From the NCBI GenBank assembly GCA_002633085.1, contig NSIV01000002.1, forward strand, positions 231,602-295,601: a DNA stretch of 64,000 nt. Reading direction: 5' to 3'. Shown here one piece after another: positions 29,756 through 38,789 of this stretch (positions within the stretch are counted from its first letter, which is position 1; every line of letters begins with the position of its first letter). The DNA comes from Curvibacter sp. PD_MW3 (lineage in GTDB: Bacteria; Pseudomonadota; Gammaproteobacteria; Burkholderiales; Burkholderiaceae_C). A program made the position numbers and the translations under genes. The notes below the pieces were generated by a model. That model was given only the letters and a program-made list of their open reading frames with translations. It did no database searches and was not told the origin of the DNA.

Positions 29756-30625
29756 ATGCAACTGAACTCCGAAGTCGTCACCGCCCCACCGCGCGCCGCT
29801 GCCACGGTGGTCATGCTGCGCGATGCCCCCGAAGGCCTGGAGGTGTTCCTGCTCAAGCGCCACGGCAACTCGGACGTGCTGGGCGGTGCCTATGTCTTTC
29901 CCGGTGGCAAGGTCGATGCGACCGATGCCGGCCTGGCCGCCCACCTGAACCAGTCGCCTGTCGAGTTGCACGCCGCACTGGGCGAAACCGAGCTGGACCT
30001 GCCGACGGCCACCAGTTTTTATGTGGCAGCGCTGCGCGAAGCGTTCGAAGAGTCGGGGGTGCTGTTTGCCAACGAGGCAGACGCCGCGCAGTTGCAACAG
30101 GCCGCTGTGCTGCTGCGCCAAGGATTGGCCTTCGATGCCATGCTGGCGCAACTGGCATTGCAGCTGGACACACGCAGCGTGCTGCCCTGGTCGCGCTGGA
30201 TCACGCCGCGCATGCCCTCGGTCAGCAACAAGCGCTTCGACACCCGCTTCTTCGTGGCCGCCGTGCCGGCGCAGCAGACGGCGCGCCACGATGACTACGA
30301 GGCAACCGACAGCGTCTGGCTGGCGCCGCGACTGGCTCTGCAACAGTACTGGGATGGGCAGATCTCGCTGGCACCACCGCAGATCATGAGCTTGGCGCAT
30401 CTGGCGCGGCACGCGTCGGTGAGCAGCGTGCTGGCCGAGGCGCAGCGCCGCTTGCCACCCGTGATCCTGCCCGAATCGTTTGATGACAATGGCATGCGCG
30501 TGATCTGCTACCCCGGTGACGAACGCCACCCGGTTTCGCAGCGCGCCCTGCCCGGCCCGACCCGTCTGCACTTTCGCAACAAGCGTTTCGAGCCGCACAG
30601 CGGCTTCGAGGGCCTGTTCGCCTGA
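29756..30625 (+). CDS. NUDIX hydrolase
   Basis: ATVVMLRDAPEGLEVFLLKRH, GGAYVFPGGKVD, AALREAFEESGVLF. Confidence 0.85.
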   Translation: MQLNSEVVTAPPRAAATVVMLRDAPEGLEVFLLKRHGNSDVLGGAYVFPGGKVDATDAGLAAHLNQSPVELHAALGETELDLPTATSFYVAALREAFEESGVLFANEADAAQLQQAAVLLRQGLAFDAMLAQLALQLDTRSVLPWSRWITPRMPSVSNKRFDTRFFVAAVPAQQTARHDDYEATDSVWLAPRLALQQYWDGQISLAPPQIMSLAHLARHASVSSVLAEAQRRLPPVILPESFDDNGMRVICYPGDERHPVSQRALPGPTRLHFRNKRFEPHSGFEGLFA

Positions 30626-30739
30626 GGCAACCCGCACAGCAATACCGGGCGACGAGCGGGCTTGCGCAGACAAAGCGCGGCCACTAGCATGCCCTCCCAC
30701 ACCAGCGGCAAGCAGCCGCGATCCAAAGGGAGGCGCACG

Positions 30740-31612
30740 ATGGACATCAAGGCTCCTTGGGAGTTGCCCGGACTCAGCGGCGGTCTGGCTTCCTACCGTT
30801 ACCGCTTTCTGGCCGAAGGCGATTCCTGGTTTTCGATCGGCGAGCTGCCGCCCTGGGCCACATCCAATCTGCTGTTCGAGCTACGGCAAAGCAGCCTCAA
30901 GAACGATGTCGTCGTCAATTGCGCCCACCAGGGCGACACGCTCACCCACATGGTGGAGATGTGGCACGACGCCAATTTCACCGGCCTGCTGGACGGCCCG
31001 ATCCAGAGGCCCTGGGATGGCATCCTGCTGTCCGCCGGCGGGAATGACCTGATCGATGCCAGTCTGGTGCCCGGCAGCGAGCCCAGCCATAAACGCCTGC
31101 TGCTGCTGCCGCACGAACGGCCGGAACAGCCCAGCTTGGGCAGCGACTATGTGTCCGAAACGGGCTGGCAGCTTTTCCTGTCTTACCTGCAGGCCAACAT
31201 CCAGACCCTGATCGAGCGACGCGATCACAGCCCGAGCCACGCATCGCAGTTGGGCTGGAAGGCGCCGATCTTTCTGCACACCTACCACCAACCCACCGTG
31301 CGCAATGCGCCCGCCGGCCCGTTGGGCCCGTGGCTCTACAAGGCGGTCACGCAGTACCACGTCCCAGAGCCGCACTGGCAGTTGGTCGGTGACGAGCTGT
31401 TCAGCCGCCTGCGCAGCGCTTTGCTCGGCGTGGCGTCGGACAGCGACCGCGTGTTTGTCTTCGACAGCTCTGGCACCGTGACGCTGGCGGCCGCCGTGCC
31501 CGGTTCGACCGGTGCCAGCGGTGACTGGCAGAACGAAATCCACCTCACGCCGCAGGGCTACCGCAAGGTGGCGTCCGCCCTGCTGGCTTTCATCGAAAGC
31601 CACATACCTTGA
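30740..31612 (+). CDS. SGNH/GDSL-like hydrolase
   Basis: YRFLAEGDSWFSIGE, LLSAGGNDLID, NEIHLTPQGYRKVASALL. Confidence 0.7.
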   Translation: MDIKAPWELPGLSGGLASYRYRFLAEGDSWFSIGELPPWATSNLLFELRQSSLKNDVVVNCAHQGDTLTHMVEMWHDANFTGLLDGPIQRPWDGILLSAGGNDLIDASLVPGSEPSHKRLLLLPHERPEQPSLGSDYVSETGWQLFLSYLQANIQTLIERRDHSPSHASQLGWKAPIFLHTYHQPTVRNAPAGPLGPWLYKAVTQYHVPEPHWQLVGDELFSRLRSALLGVASDSDRVFVFDSSGTVTLAAAVPGSTGASGDWQNEIHLTPQGYRKVASALLAFIESHIP

Positions 31613-31619
31613 TGCGGCA

Positions 31620-32048
31620 TCAGCTGTTGGCGCGTCGCTTCAACCAACGCATCAGCCCGCCCACCAGCGGCAGCTTCTCGTACAACTCCTCCGCCGCATC
31701 CCAGTAGTCGCGGTGAAAGCAGATGCGCCCGTCCGGCGCCAGCTTGAGGTGCGTGGCGCCGCGAATGGTCTGCCGCACGTCCGGGCTGAACTTGCGGAAG
31801 CGGAAATGAAAGTCCCAGGTGAGAAAGCATTGCTCGCCATCGACCACGCGGCTGGTGATGACGAAACGCGGCTCATGCAGGTTCTCGTACATGTGGCCAA
31901 AGATGCGCTTCACCTCGCCCAGGCCACGTACCTCGTTGAAGGGGTCCTTGAACCAGGCGTCTTCGGTATAGAACTCGCCGAAGCGCTCGACGCTGTGCGG
32001 CGTCAGCGCTTCGAAGAAGACCACGATGCGTTCGATGGCGTGACTCAT
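31620..32048 (-). CDS. NTF2-like/SnoaL-like protein (cluster member)
   Basis: VVFFEALTPHSVERFGEFYTEDAWFKDPFNEVRG; ATGA overlap with upstream gene. Confidence 0.8.
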   Translation of the reverse strand: MSHAIERIVVFFEALTPHSVERFGEFYTEDAWFKDPFNEVRGLGEVKRIFGHMYENLHEPRFVITSRVVDGEQCFLTWDFHFRFRKFSPDVRQTIRGATHLKLAPDGRICFHRDYWDAAEELYEKLPLVGGLMRWLKRRANS

Positions 32049-32839
32049 AGTCCGGTGAACTTTCGCACAAGTGGGAAGTAAAGGCGATAGGGCAGCAGGC
32101 GCAGCAGCTTCATCCAGCGCGTGAAGCGTTTCGGGTAATGGATGTCGAAGTCGCCGCGTGCCCAGCCCGCCAGCATGGCTTGCGCCGCCTGCTCGGGCGT
32201 GATGAGGCCGGGCATCTTGAATTCGTTCTGGGCCGTCAGCGGTGTTTCGACAAACCCCGGATTGACCACGCTGACGCCGATACCCAACGGCTGCAGATCG
32301 AGGTAGAGCGTCTCGGCCAGGTTGATGAGCGCGGCCTTGGTGGGCCCGTAGGCCAGGCTTTGCGGCAGCCCCCGAAAACCCGCCACGCTGCTGACCAGGC
32401 TGATATGGCCGCTACCCTGAGCCCGCAGCCCCGGCAGCACGGTGTCGAGCACATACAGGGCGCCCAGGTAATTGATACGCTGGTGCGTCAGCATCTCCTT
32501 GAGATCGAAGGCATCTGCCCGTAGCGCGCGGTAATAGCCGGCGCAGTACAGCACCAGGTCGATCGCCTGCCGGGCCTCGATGCTGCGCGCGGCGGCCTGC
32601 ACCTGCGCCAGGTCCGTCACGTCCAACGGCAGGGCCACGGCACGCGAGCGGCCTTGTGCATCGCTGCCCGGGTGCTGCGCCACCCACGCATCCAGAGCCT
32701 GAGCCTGGCGGGCCGAGACGAACACCGTGGCGCCCTGTGCATGCAATGCCGAGGCTGTGGCGCGGCCGATGCCGCTGGAGGCGCCGACCAGCCAGACGGT
32801 CTTGCCGTGCCAGTCGCGCAGAGGCGTGTTGAAGGTCAT
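32045..32839 (-). CDS. SDR family oxidoreductase (cluster member)
   Basis: VWLVGASSGIGRATASALHAQG, YGPTKAAL. Confidence 0.9.
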   Translation of the reverse strand: MTFNTPLRDWHGKTVWLVGASSGIGRATASALHAQGATVFVSARQAQALDAWVAQHPGSDAQGRSRAVALPLDVTDLAQVQAAARSIEARQAIDLVLYCAGYYRALRADAFDLKEMLTHQRINYLGALYVLDTVLPGLRAQGSGHISLVSSVAGFRGLPQSLAYGPTKAALINLAETLYLDLQPLGIGVSVVNPGFVETPLTAQNEFKMPGLITPEQAAQAMLAGWARGDFDIHYPKRFTRWMKLLRLLPYRLYFPLVRKFTGL

Positions 32840-33402
32840 GGCAGTCGCTTGCTGAAGGACAGTGTGACCTCGCCCAGCGTCACGCCCCACTTGCTCATGG
32901 TGGCGCGGTTGAGCATGACGCGGTCGTTCATCAGGTACATCCAGTCGTCGAAGCGCACCTCGATGATGCGGCCATCCACCGGCAGGCTCAGGGTGTAGGC
33001 CCAGTAGAAGGCATTGCCCTGCTCTTCGCCCACGGCCTCGCCCACCACGTCGTCGGCACGGCCGCTGTAGCGGCCCTGCCCGCCCGTACCGGGCTCGCGC
33101 TTGAGACGCCAGATGCGTTTTTGTGTCGTGCCGTCGGAATAGACAAAGTCTTCGTCCAGCACGCCCTCCTCGCGCCCGGCTTCGCCCTGCCAGCTGCATT
33201 GCATGACCACGGTGAAGCGCTTGACCACCTTGCCGGCACGGTCGGTGAAGACGCCGTAGGCATCAACGGTGCCATTGAAGTAGCGCCGCAGATCCAGCGG
33301 CGGGGTCTGGCCGGTGTAATCGCCGATCCTGGGTGAAGCACAGCCAGACAATGAAGCCGCGCCGAGCGCGGCGGTACCGGCGAGGAGGAGACGTCGTTTC
33401 AT
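32836..33402 (-). CDS. DUF3833 family lipoprotein (cluster member)
   Basis: Lipobox LSGC; DLRRYFNGTVDAYGVFTDRAGKVVKRFTV. Confidence 0.85.
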   Translation of the reverse strand: MKRRLLLAGTAALGAASLSGCASPRIGDYTGQTPPLDLRRYFNGTVDAYGVFTDRAGKVVKRFTVVMQCSWQGEAGREEGVLDEDFVYSDGTTQKRIWRLKREPGTGGQGRYSGRADDVVGEAVGEEQGNAFYWAYTLSLPVDGRIIEVRFDDWMYLMNDRVMLNRATMSKWGVTLGEVTLSFSKRLP

Positions 33403-33422
33403 GAGTTGCCTTTCGTGCCGCC

Positions 33423-34679
33423 TCAGCGGCGGATGAAAAACCAATGCAGCAGGCCGGCGGCCAGCAGCTTGAGCAGACAGGGCAGCAGGCCGTAAGCGAT
33501 ACCCAGTGCCTGCAAGGCCTGAGGTTCGCGCGTGCCAGGCGCATAACCGAAGAGACCCAGCAGGGGCAACGCCAAGCCGGCGGCCAGCGCCAGGTTGAGT
33601 TTGGTGGCGAAGTTCCACCAGCCGAAGTAAGCGCCCTGTGCCTGGCCCAGATCACCGGCACGTGCCATCAGGCCGCTGAGCATGGCGCCGGGCAGGGCGA
33701 GGTCCGCACCCAGCGCCAAGCCGGACAGCATGCAGATCAGGACAAAGGGCAACGCGTCGCCGGCCCCCAGCCCGCTGGCCCAGACAAACACGCCGATGGC
33801 CAGCAGCATGCCGGCCAGCCAACAACGCGCCAGGCCGAAACGCCGCACACCGCGCAGCCACAAGGGCATGGACAACGCGGCACACAGAAAATAACTGCCC
33901 AGCACAAGCGGCTCGAGCGAAGGCGGCGCCTGCAAGCGGTCCTGCACGAAAAACAGCACCAACGTGGCCGGCACGGCGCTGGCAATGCCGTTGAGCATGA
34001 AGACCGCCAGCAGACGGCGAAAGGCCGTGCGACGCCAGGGCAGCCACAGTGCCGCCGCCCGCGGCGCTGCGGGCTGGTGCTGCAGCTGAGGTCGCGGCGC
34101 ACGCAGCCAGGCCAACCAGCCCAGCACGAGTGCCAGCCAGAACAGCATCACGGTGGGCGCCAGCCCGAGCAGGACCGGCACCAGCGATGCCAACAGCACG
34201 CCCAGCAGCCCCAGGCCTTCGCGCCAAGCCACCAGCCGGCTTTGCTGCACCGCATCGCCCGCGAGCAGTGCGCCCCAGGACTGGTGCGCCACCATGAGCG
34301 CGCTGTAGCTGGTATAGGTCAGCATCAGCAGCACGGCACTGGACCAGAGCAAGGCCTGCGGTTGCTGGGTCAGCGGAAAAAGCAGCAGCAGAAAACCCAG
34401 CGCCAACAAGACGCATGCCGCCGCCGCCCACGCCAGAACGGTACGCGCCGAGCGACGGAACAGGTGATCACACCAGCGCCCCAGCAGCGGGTCGATCAGG
34501 GCATCGAGCAAGCGGGTTGCCAGCAGCACGGCGCCGAGCGCGGCCAGCGGCACACCGAACTCGCGCGCGTAATGGTTGGGCAGCAGCACGTACAGCGGCA
34601 GGGCGACAAAGGCCAGCGGCAGCCCCATCAGGCCGTAACGCCAGCCCTGGCCCAGCGTGAGCGTGTGTGAGGTGGACAT
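33423..34679 (-). CDS. MFS transporter (cluster member)
   Basis: Multiple TM; GLPLAFVALPLYVLLPNHYAREFGVPLAALGAVLLATRLLDALIDPLLG. Confidence 0.9.
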   Translation of the reverse strand: MSTSHTLTLGQGWRYGLMGLPLAFVALPLYVLLPNHYAREFGVPLAALGAVLLATRLLDALIDPLLGRWCDHLFRRSARTVLAWAAAACVLLALGFLLLLFPLTQQPQALLWSSAVLLMLTYTSYSALMVAHQSWGALLAGDAVQQSRLVAWREGLGLLGVLLASLVPVLLGLAPTVMLFWLALVLGWLAWLRAPRPQLQHQPAAPRAAALWLPWRRTAFRRLLAVFMLNGIASAVPATLVLFFVQDRLQAPPSLEPLVLGSYFLCAALSMPLWLRGVRRFGLARCWLAGMLLAIGVFVWASGLGAGDALPFVLICMLSGLALGADLALPGAMLSGLMARAGDLGQAQGAYFGWWNFATKLNLALAAGLALPLLGLFGYAPGTREPQALQALGIAYGLLPCLLKLLAAGLLHWFFIRR

Positions 34680-34700
34680 GGGATGCGTCGGAACCCGGTC

Positions 34701-35243
34701 TTAGTTGCTGCTGGCCACGGTCTGCCCCAGCAGGGCCTGGCGCAGGCGCGGCTCGGACGTCTTGTCCGACAGCCAGATGCCGAAAAACAGTTGCGCAAAC
34801 TCGGCGTCCATCACCTCGGCCGTCAGGCGGCCGTTGGCCAGGAAGCGCGCACCCTGCCCCGGCAGGTAGATGCCGAGCAGGCGATCGCCGGGCGCCACAT
34901 CGGGAAAGGCTTGCGTCATGGCCTGCAGCCAGGCCTGTGCCTGCGCCTCGGAAAAACGGCCGAGCCGGCGCATTTCGTCGATGGAACGCTGCGCGATGTC
35001 GCGCCCCTTGAAACCCCGCAGGTAACGCAACTCCAGCGCATAACGCTGCCGCGCCAGTGTGGCGCTGTCGAAGCCGGGCTCGACCCACAGACTGGCCTGG
35101 TAGACATCAAAACCCCAGAAGGTGAAGCGCGATGCCCCAGCCAGGCGCGGCTGCGCCAGTTCGCTGGCCACCGGCGCCGGCACGGCAGGTTGCGCCTGCG
35201 CCGCTGATTGCAGGCAAAAAATGGCCGGAACCCATACCAACAA
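34701..35243 (-). CDS. Chalcone-isomerase-like exported protein (cluster member; start codon uncertain)
   Basis: RFTFWGFDVYQASLWVEPGF...FKGRDIAQRSIDEMRRLG; hydrophobic leader LLVWVPAIFCLQSAAQA; only TTG codons (35243, 35240) and an ATG at 35339 inside the upstream gene are in frame. Confidence 0.75.
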   Translation of the reverse strand: MLVWVPAIFCLQSAAQAQPAVPAPVASELAQPRLAGASRFTFWGFDVYQASLWVEPGFDSATLARQRYALELRYLRGFKGRDIAQRSIDEMRRLGRFSEAQAQAWLQAMTQAFPDVAPGDRLLGIYLPGQGARFLANGRLTAEVMDAEFAQLFFGIWLSDKTSEPRLRQALLGQTVASSN

Positions 35244-35270
35244 TGCGCAAGCCGCTATGTTTTTTGTAGC
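35213..35270 (-). repeat. Copy D of degenerate ~60-nt repeat family
   Basis: GCTACAAAAAACATAGCGGCTTGCGCATTGTTGGTATGGGTTCCGGCCATTTTTTGCC on minus strand. Confidence 0.65.
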
Positions 35271-36484
35271 GTGTACTGCACCACGTCGATGTTCGCCTCG
35301 TCGAAGGCTGCTTCGCAGTAAGCCAGGTAGAACTCCCATAAGCGCATGAACCTTTCGTCAAAACCCAGTTGCAGAATGCGGCGTCGCTCGGCCAGGAACT
35401 GATGGCGCCAGCGCCGCAGCGTCTCGGCGTAGTCGGGGCCGAAGGCCAGTTCATCCACCACCTTGAGGCCAGCCGCTTCGGCCTGGCGACGGAACTCGCT
35501 GGGGGATGGCAGGCAACCGCCGGGAAAGATGTACTGTTGGATGAAGTCGGTCGAGTTCACATAGCGTTCGAACAGCGCGTCGTCGATGACGATGCTCTGG
35601 ATGCAGGCACGGCCACCAGACTTGAGCAGGCGGTGCACGGTCTCGAAGTACTGCGGCCAGTACTCGCGGCCCACGGCCTCCACCATCTCGATGGAGCAGA
35701 TGGCGTCGAACGGGCCGTCGTTGATGTCGCGGTAGTCCTGCAGCCGCAGGTCGGCCCGCTGGCCCGCGCCCTGCCCCACCCCCAGCCGGGCCAGGCGCGC
35801 CTGGCCCCAGGCCAGCTGCTCGGTGCTGAGCGTGACGCCAACCATGCTGGCACCGAACTCGGTGCTGGCCATCTCGGCCAGTGCCCCCCAGCCGCAACCG
35901 ATCTCCAGCACGCGGTCGCCCGGCCGCACGCCCGCCATGCGCAGCGCACGGCGCACCTTGGCCTGCTGCGCCGGCACCATGTCACCGTCCAGCCGGCCCT
36001 CGAACCAGGCCGAGGAATAGTTCATGGTCTCGTCCAGCCAGAGCTTGTAGAAGGCGTTGCCGAGGTCGTAATGGGCGTGGATGTTTTTCTTGCTGTTGGC
36101 TTTGGTGTTGCGATGCAGCAGGTGGCGCAGCCGGTACAACAGGCTGCCAAGCCAGCTGCCGTAGATCACGCCCTCGATCTCCTGCCGGTTGCGCACGAAC
36201 AGGCGCAGCAGTTCGGCCAGCTGCGGCGTGCTCCAGTCGCCGGCCATGTAGCTTTCGGCAAACCCGATGTCGCCGGACTTGAGCACCGCACCGAACACGG
36301 CCCAGTTGTGCAGCACCAGGGTCACTGTGGGCTGCTCGCCTCGGCCGAACTGCTGCACCGTGCCGTCGGGCAGGTGCAGGGTGAGCGTGCCGTGGCGCAG
36401 GCGCTGCAACAACTTGAAGACGGTGCGCGCGCTGGCCGGAGCGCCGCGCGGAAGCGTCAGGGACGGTGCGGTGGTGCTGTTCAT
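35255..36484 (-). CDS. Cyclopropane-fatty-acyl-phospholipid synthase family methyltransferase (cfa/ufaM-like)
   Basis: NIHAHYDLGNAFYKLWLDETMNYSSAWF, VLEIGCGWGALAEMA, SIEMVEAVG. Confidence 0.92.
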   Translation of the reverse strand: MNSTTAPSLTLPRGAPASARTVFKLLQRLRHGTLTLHLPDGTVQQFGRGEQPTVTLVLHNWAVFGAVLKSGDIGFAESYMAGDWSTPQLAELLRLFVRNRQEIEGVIYGSWLGSLLYRLRHLLHRNTKANSKKNIHAHYDLGNAFYKLWLDETMNYSSAWFEGRLDGDMVPAQQAKVRRALRMAGVRPGDRVLEIGCGWGALAEMASTEFGASMVGVTLSTEQLAWGQARLARLGVGQGAGQRADLRLQDYRDINDGPFDAICSIEMVEAVGREYWPQYFETVHRLLKSGGRACIQSIVIDDALFERYVNSTDFIQQYIFPGGCLPSPSEFRRQAEAAGLKVVDELAFGPDYAETLRRWRHQFLAERRRILQLGFDERFMRLWEFYLAYCEAAFDEANIDVVQYTLQKT

Positions 36485-37278
36485 GAGGTGGAGGACGTGG
36501 GGTTGGAACGGGTGACGAACTCCGGCGGCGGCGCCGGCTTGGCAAAAAACGGAACGCGCTTGAACCACAGGCGGCAGGCCTGCCAGTGGATGTGCGCGAT
36601 CAGGCCCAGCGTCATGGCCGGGTGCCGCCACAGGGCCTTGCGGATGGCGTGCGGCGTCACCGGTTCGAGCACACCGCTGACGCTGGTCTGCAGCAAGAGG
36701 CCCTGGGCGTCATCGAGGTCGACACGCACCACGGTGTGGGGCACGCCGGCACGCTCTGTGCGCATGAAACGGAAGCGGTAGTCGCCTTCGACACGACAGA
36801 AGGGAGAGACGTGGAATACCTTGGTCGCACGCAGCTCCTGGCCGTAGCGCGGCGCCTCCAGCAAGTAGCAGTGGCGTTCGCCGAAGGTGTTGTTGACCTC
36901 GGCCACGATCGCGCGCAGGCGGCCGTCGGCCGCGTGGCAATACCAGAAGCTCACCGGCTTGAAGGTGTAGCCCAGCACGCGTGGATAGCAGTGCAGCCAG
37001 ACCTCGCCATCGGCGTCTTTGATGCCGTGGCTGCGCAGCAGCTCCTCCAGCCAGCCGAGCGCACCGCCCTGTGCCGCGCCGCGGCCATCGCCGTGGTCGG
37101 CATCAAAAAAGCTCAACCAGCCGGCGCGGTTGAAGGCCAGCGCGCCCCCGCCCTGCTGCCGCATGCTGCGCAAGGGCAGCATGAGAAAAAACGTCGGGTA
37201 AGCAAAAGCATGTCGCGCCGGCCGCAGCCTCGTGTGGCGCACCTGGCCAAAGCCGATCAGCGGGGTGGCCATGCTCAT
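36481..37278 (-). CDS. DUF1365 family protein
   Basis: GQVRHTRLRPARHAFAYPTFFLMLPL, YTFKPVSFWYCH, KVFHVSPFCRVEGDYRFRF. Confidence 0.9.
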   Translation of the reverse strand: MSMATPLIGFGQVRHTRLRPARHAFAYPTFFLMLPLRSMRQQGGGALAFNRAGWLSFFDADHGDGRGAAQGGALGWLEELLRSHGIKDADGEVWLHCYPRVLGYTFKPVSFWYCHAADGRLRAIVAEVNNTFGERHCYLLEAPRYGQELRATKVFHVSPFCRVEGDYRFRFMRTERAGVPHTVVRVDLDDAQGLLLQTSVSGVLEPVTPHAIRKALWRHPAMTLGLIAHIHWQACRLWFKRVPFFAKPAPPPEFVTRSNPTSSTS

Positions 37279-38579
37279 GGGCGGCTCGACTCGCGCAAGG
37301 CGATGTTCACCAGCAGCTGGCGCGCCACGGCCAACCCGGCTTTCAGGCCATCTTCGTGGAAACCGTAACCCATCCAGGCGCCGCAGTACCAGGTGTGCAG
37401 CCGGCCCTGCAGCTGCGGCATGTCGGCCTGGGCGCGGATGGCGGGCACATCGAACACCGGGTGCGCGTAGTCATACGCGCCCACAACATGCTGTTCGGCA
37501 ATGGCCTGCACCGGATTGAGCGAGACGATGACCGGCTGCGCAAAGGGCAAGGGCTGCAACTTGTTCAGCAGGTAGTGCAGGCAGACGCGGCTGTGCTCCT
37601 GCTCGGTGGCCGGTGCGCGTTCGTAGTTCCAGGCCGCCCAGGCACGGCGGCTGGCCGGCAGCACCGCGGCATCGGTGTGCAGCACGGCGCGGTTGGCCTG
37701 ATAACGGATGGCGCCCAAGGTACGGGCCTCCAGTTCGGAGGGGTGACGCAGCAGGCTCAGCGCCTGATCAGAGTGCGTGGCCAGCACCAATTTGTCAAAG
37801 CGCTCGGAGCCTTGGTCCGTCATGACCGTGACGCCATCCGCATCACGCTCGATCAGGCGCACCGGCGTGGCCAACCGCTTGTCGGCGATGCCGTGAATGA
37901 TCTTGTCGACGTAATGGCGGGCGCCGCCCGTCACCGTCCACCACTGCGGCCGGCCGTTGACCTGGATGAGGCCGTGGTTGTGGCAGAAGCGCACCATGGT
38001 CGAGACCGGGAACTGCAGCATCTGGGCGGTGGGGCAGCTCCAGATGCAGGCCATCATGGGCAGGAAGTACCAGTCGCGGAATTCGGGGCTGAAGCCGTGG
38101 GCATCAAGGAACTCGCCCAAGGGCTGCACCAGCTCGCCCTCCTGTCCACTTTCGGCCAGACGGGTGGCCAGTTGGTTGAAGCGCAGCACCTCGCGCAGCA
38201 TCCGCAGGAAACGCGGATTCAGCAGATTGCCGCGCTGGGCAAACACGGTGTTGAGGTTGGCGCCGTTCCACTCCAGCGTGCGGCCACGGGCCGCGTCCGC
38301 CGCCTTGACGGAAAAGGTCATGTCGGTCTTGGCGGTGGCCACCCCGAGTTCGGCCAGCAGCTGGATCAGGTTCGGGTAGGTGCGCTCGTTGAACACCAGA
38401 AAGCCGGTGTCCACGCCCCAGGTGCACAGCCCCTGCGCGGTGGGCAGCGTGACATCGACCGTGTGGGTATGGCCGCCAAAATAATCGGCTGCCTCGAACA
38501 GCGTGATGTCGGCGCGCCCCCGCAAGGCATGGGCCACGGCCAAACCTGAAATACCTGAACCGACAATCGCAATCTTCAT
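37275..38579 (-). CDS. FAD-dependent NAD(P)-binding oxidoreductase (ufaD-like)
   Basis: MKIAIVGSGISGLAVAHAL; DTGFLVFNERTYPNLIQLL; WYCGAWMGYGFHEDGL. Confidence 0.9.
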   Translation of the reverse strand: MKIAIVGSGISGLAVAHALRGRADITLFEAADYFGGHTHTVDVTLPTAQGLCTWGVDTGFLVFNERTYPNLIQLLAELGVATAKTDMTFSVKAADAARGRTLEWNGANLNTVFAQRGNLLNPRFLRMLREVLRFNQLATRLAESGQEGELVQPLGEFLDAHGFSPEFRDWYFLPMMACIWSCPTAQMLQFPVSTMVRFCHNHGLIQVNGRPQWWTVTGGARHYVDKIIHGIADKRLATPVRLIERDADGVTVMTDQGSERFDKLVLATHSDQALSLLRHPSELEARTLGAIRYQANRAVLHTDAAVLPASRRAWAAWNYERAPATEQEHSRVCLHYLLNKLQPLPFAQPVIVSLNPVQAIAEQHVVGAYDYAHPVFDVPAIRAQADMPQLQGRLHTWYCGAWMGYGFHEDGLKAGLAVARQLLVNIALRESSRP

Positions 38580-38647
38580 GGGGTACCTGCAGTTATGGGC
38601 GTCCTGTCGGCCGTCTCGCCCTGCTTCATCGAAGGTATCAAATCAAT

Positions 38648-38664
38648 AATTGACATGGACAAAT
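38648..38664. promoter_or_regulatory. Operator-like palindrome, site A
   Basis: AATTGAC-ATG-GACAAAT; same architecture as site B, 5/7 symmetric. Confidence 0.5.
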
Positions 38665-38710
38665 TTCAAAATAAACGAGTAACATTCGAACAATTGAAGA
38701 AAATTATTGC

Positions 38711-38727
38711 ATTTGTCCTAGACAAAT
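38711..38727. promoter_or_regulatory. Operator-like palindrome, site B
   Basis: ATTTGTC-CTA-GACAAAT, perfect 7-bp arms; centre 63 bp from site A. Confidence 0.65.
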
Positions 38728-38789
38728 AAATAAACCATCTTAAAGACCCCATTTCTGGATCAACCATTGAAGTCCTTGACCTGCCAGCC

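Noticed and set aside
33444-34670. 408-aa plus-strand Q/R-rich ORF
   Set aside because: Antisense to the MFS transporter; composition typical of antisense frames.
35369-36781. 470-aa plus-strand ORF
   Set aside because: Antisense to CFA synthase and DUF1365; no motif support.
37356-38549. 397-aa plus-strand ORF
   Set aside because: Antisense to the FAD oxidoreductase; shadow ORF.
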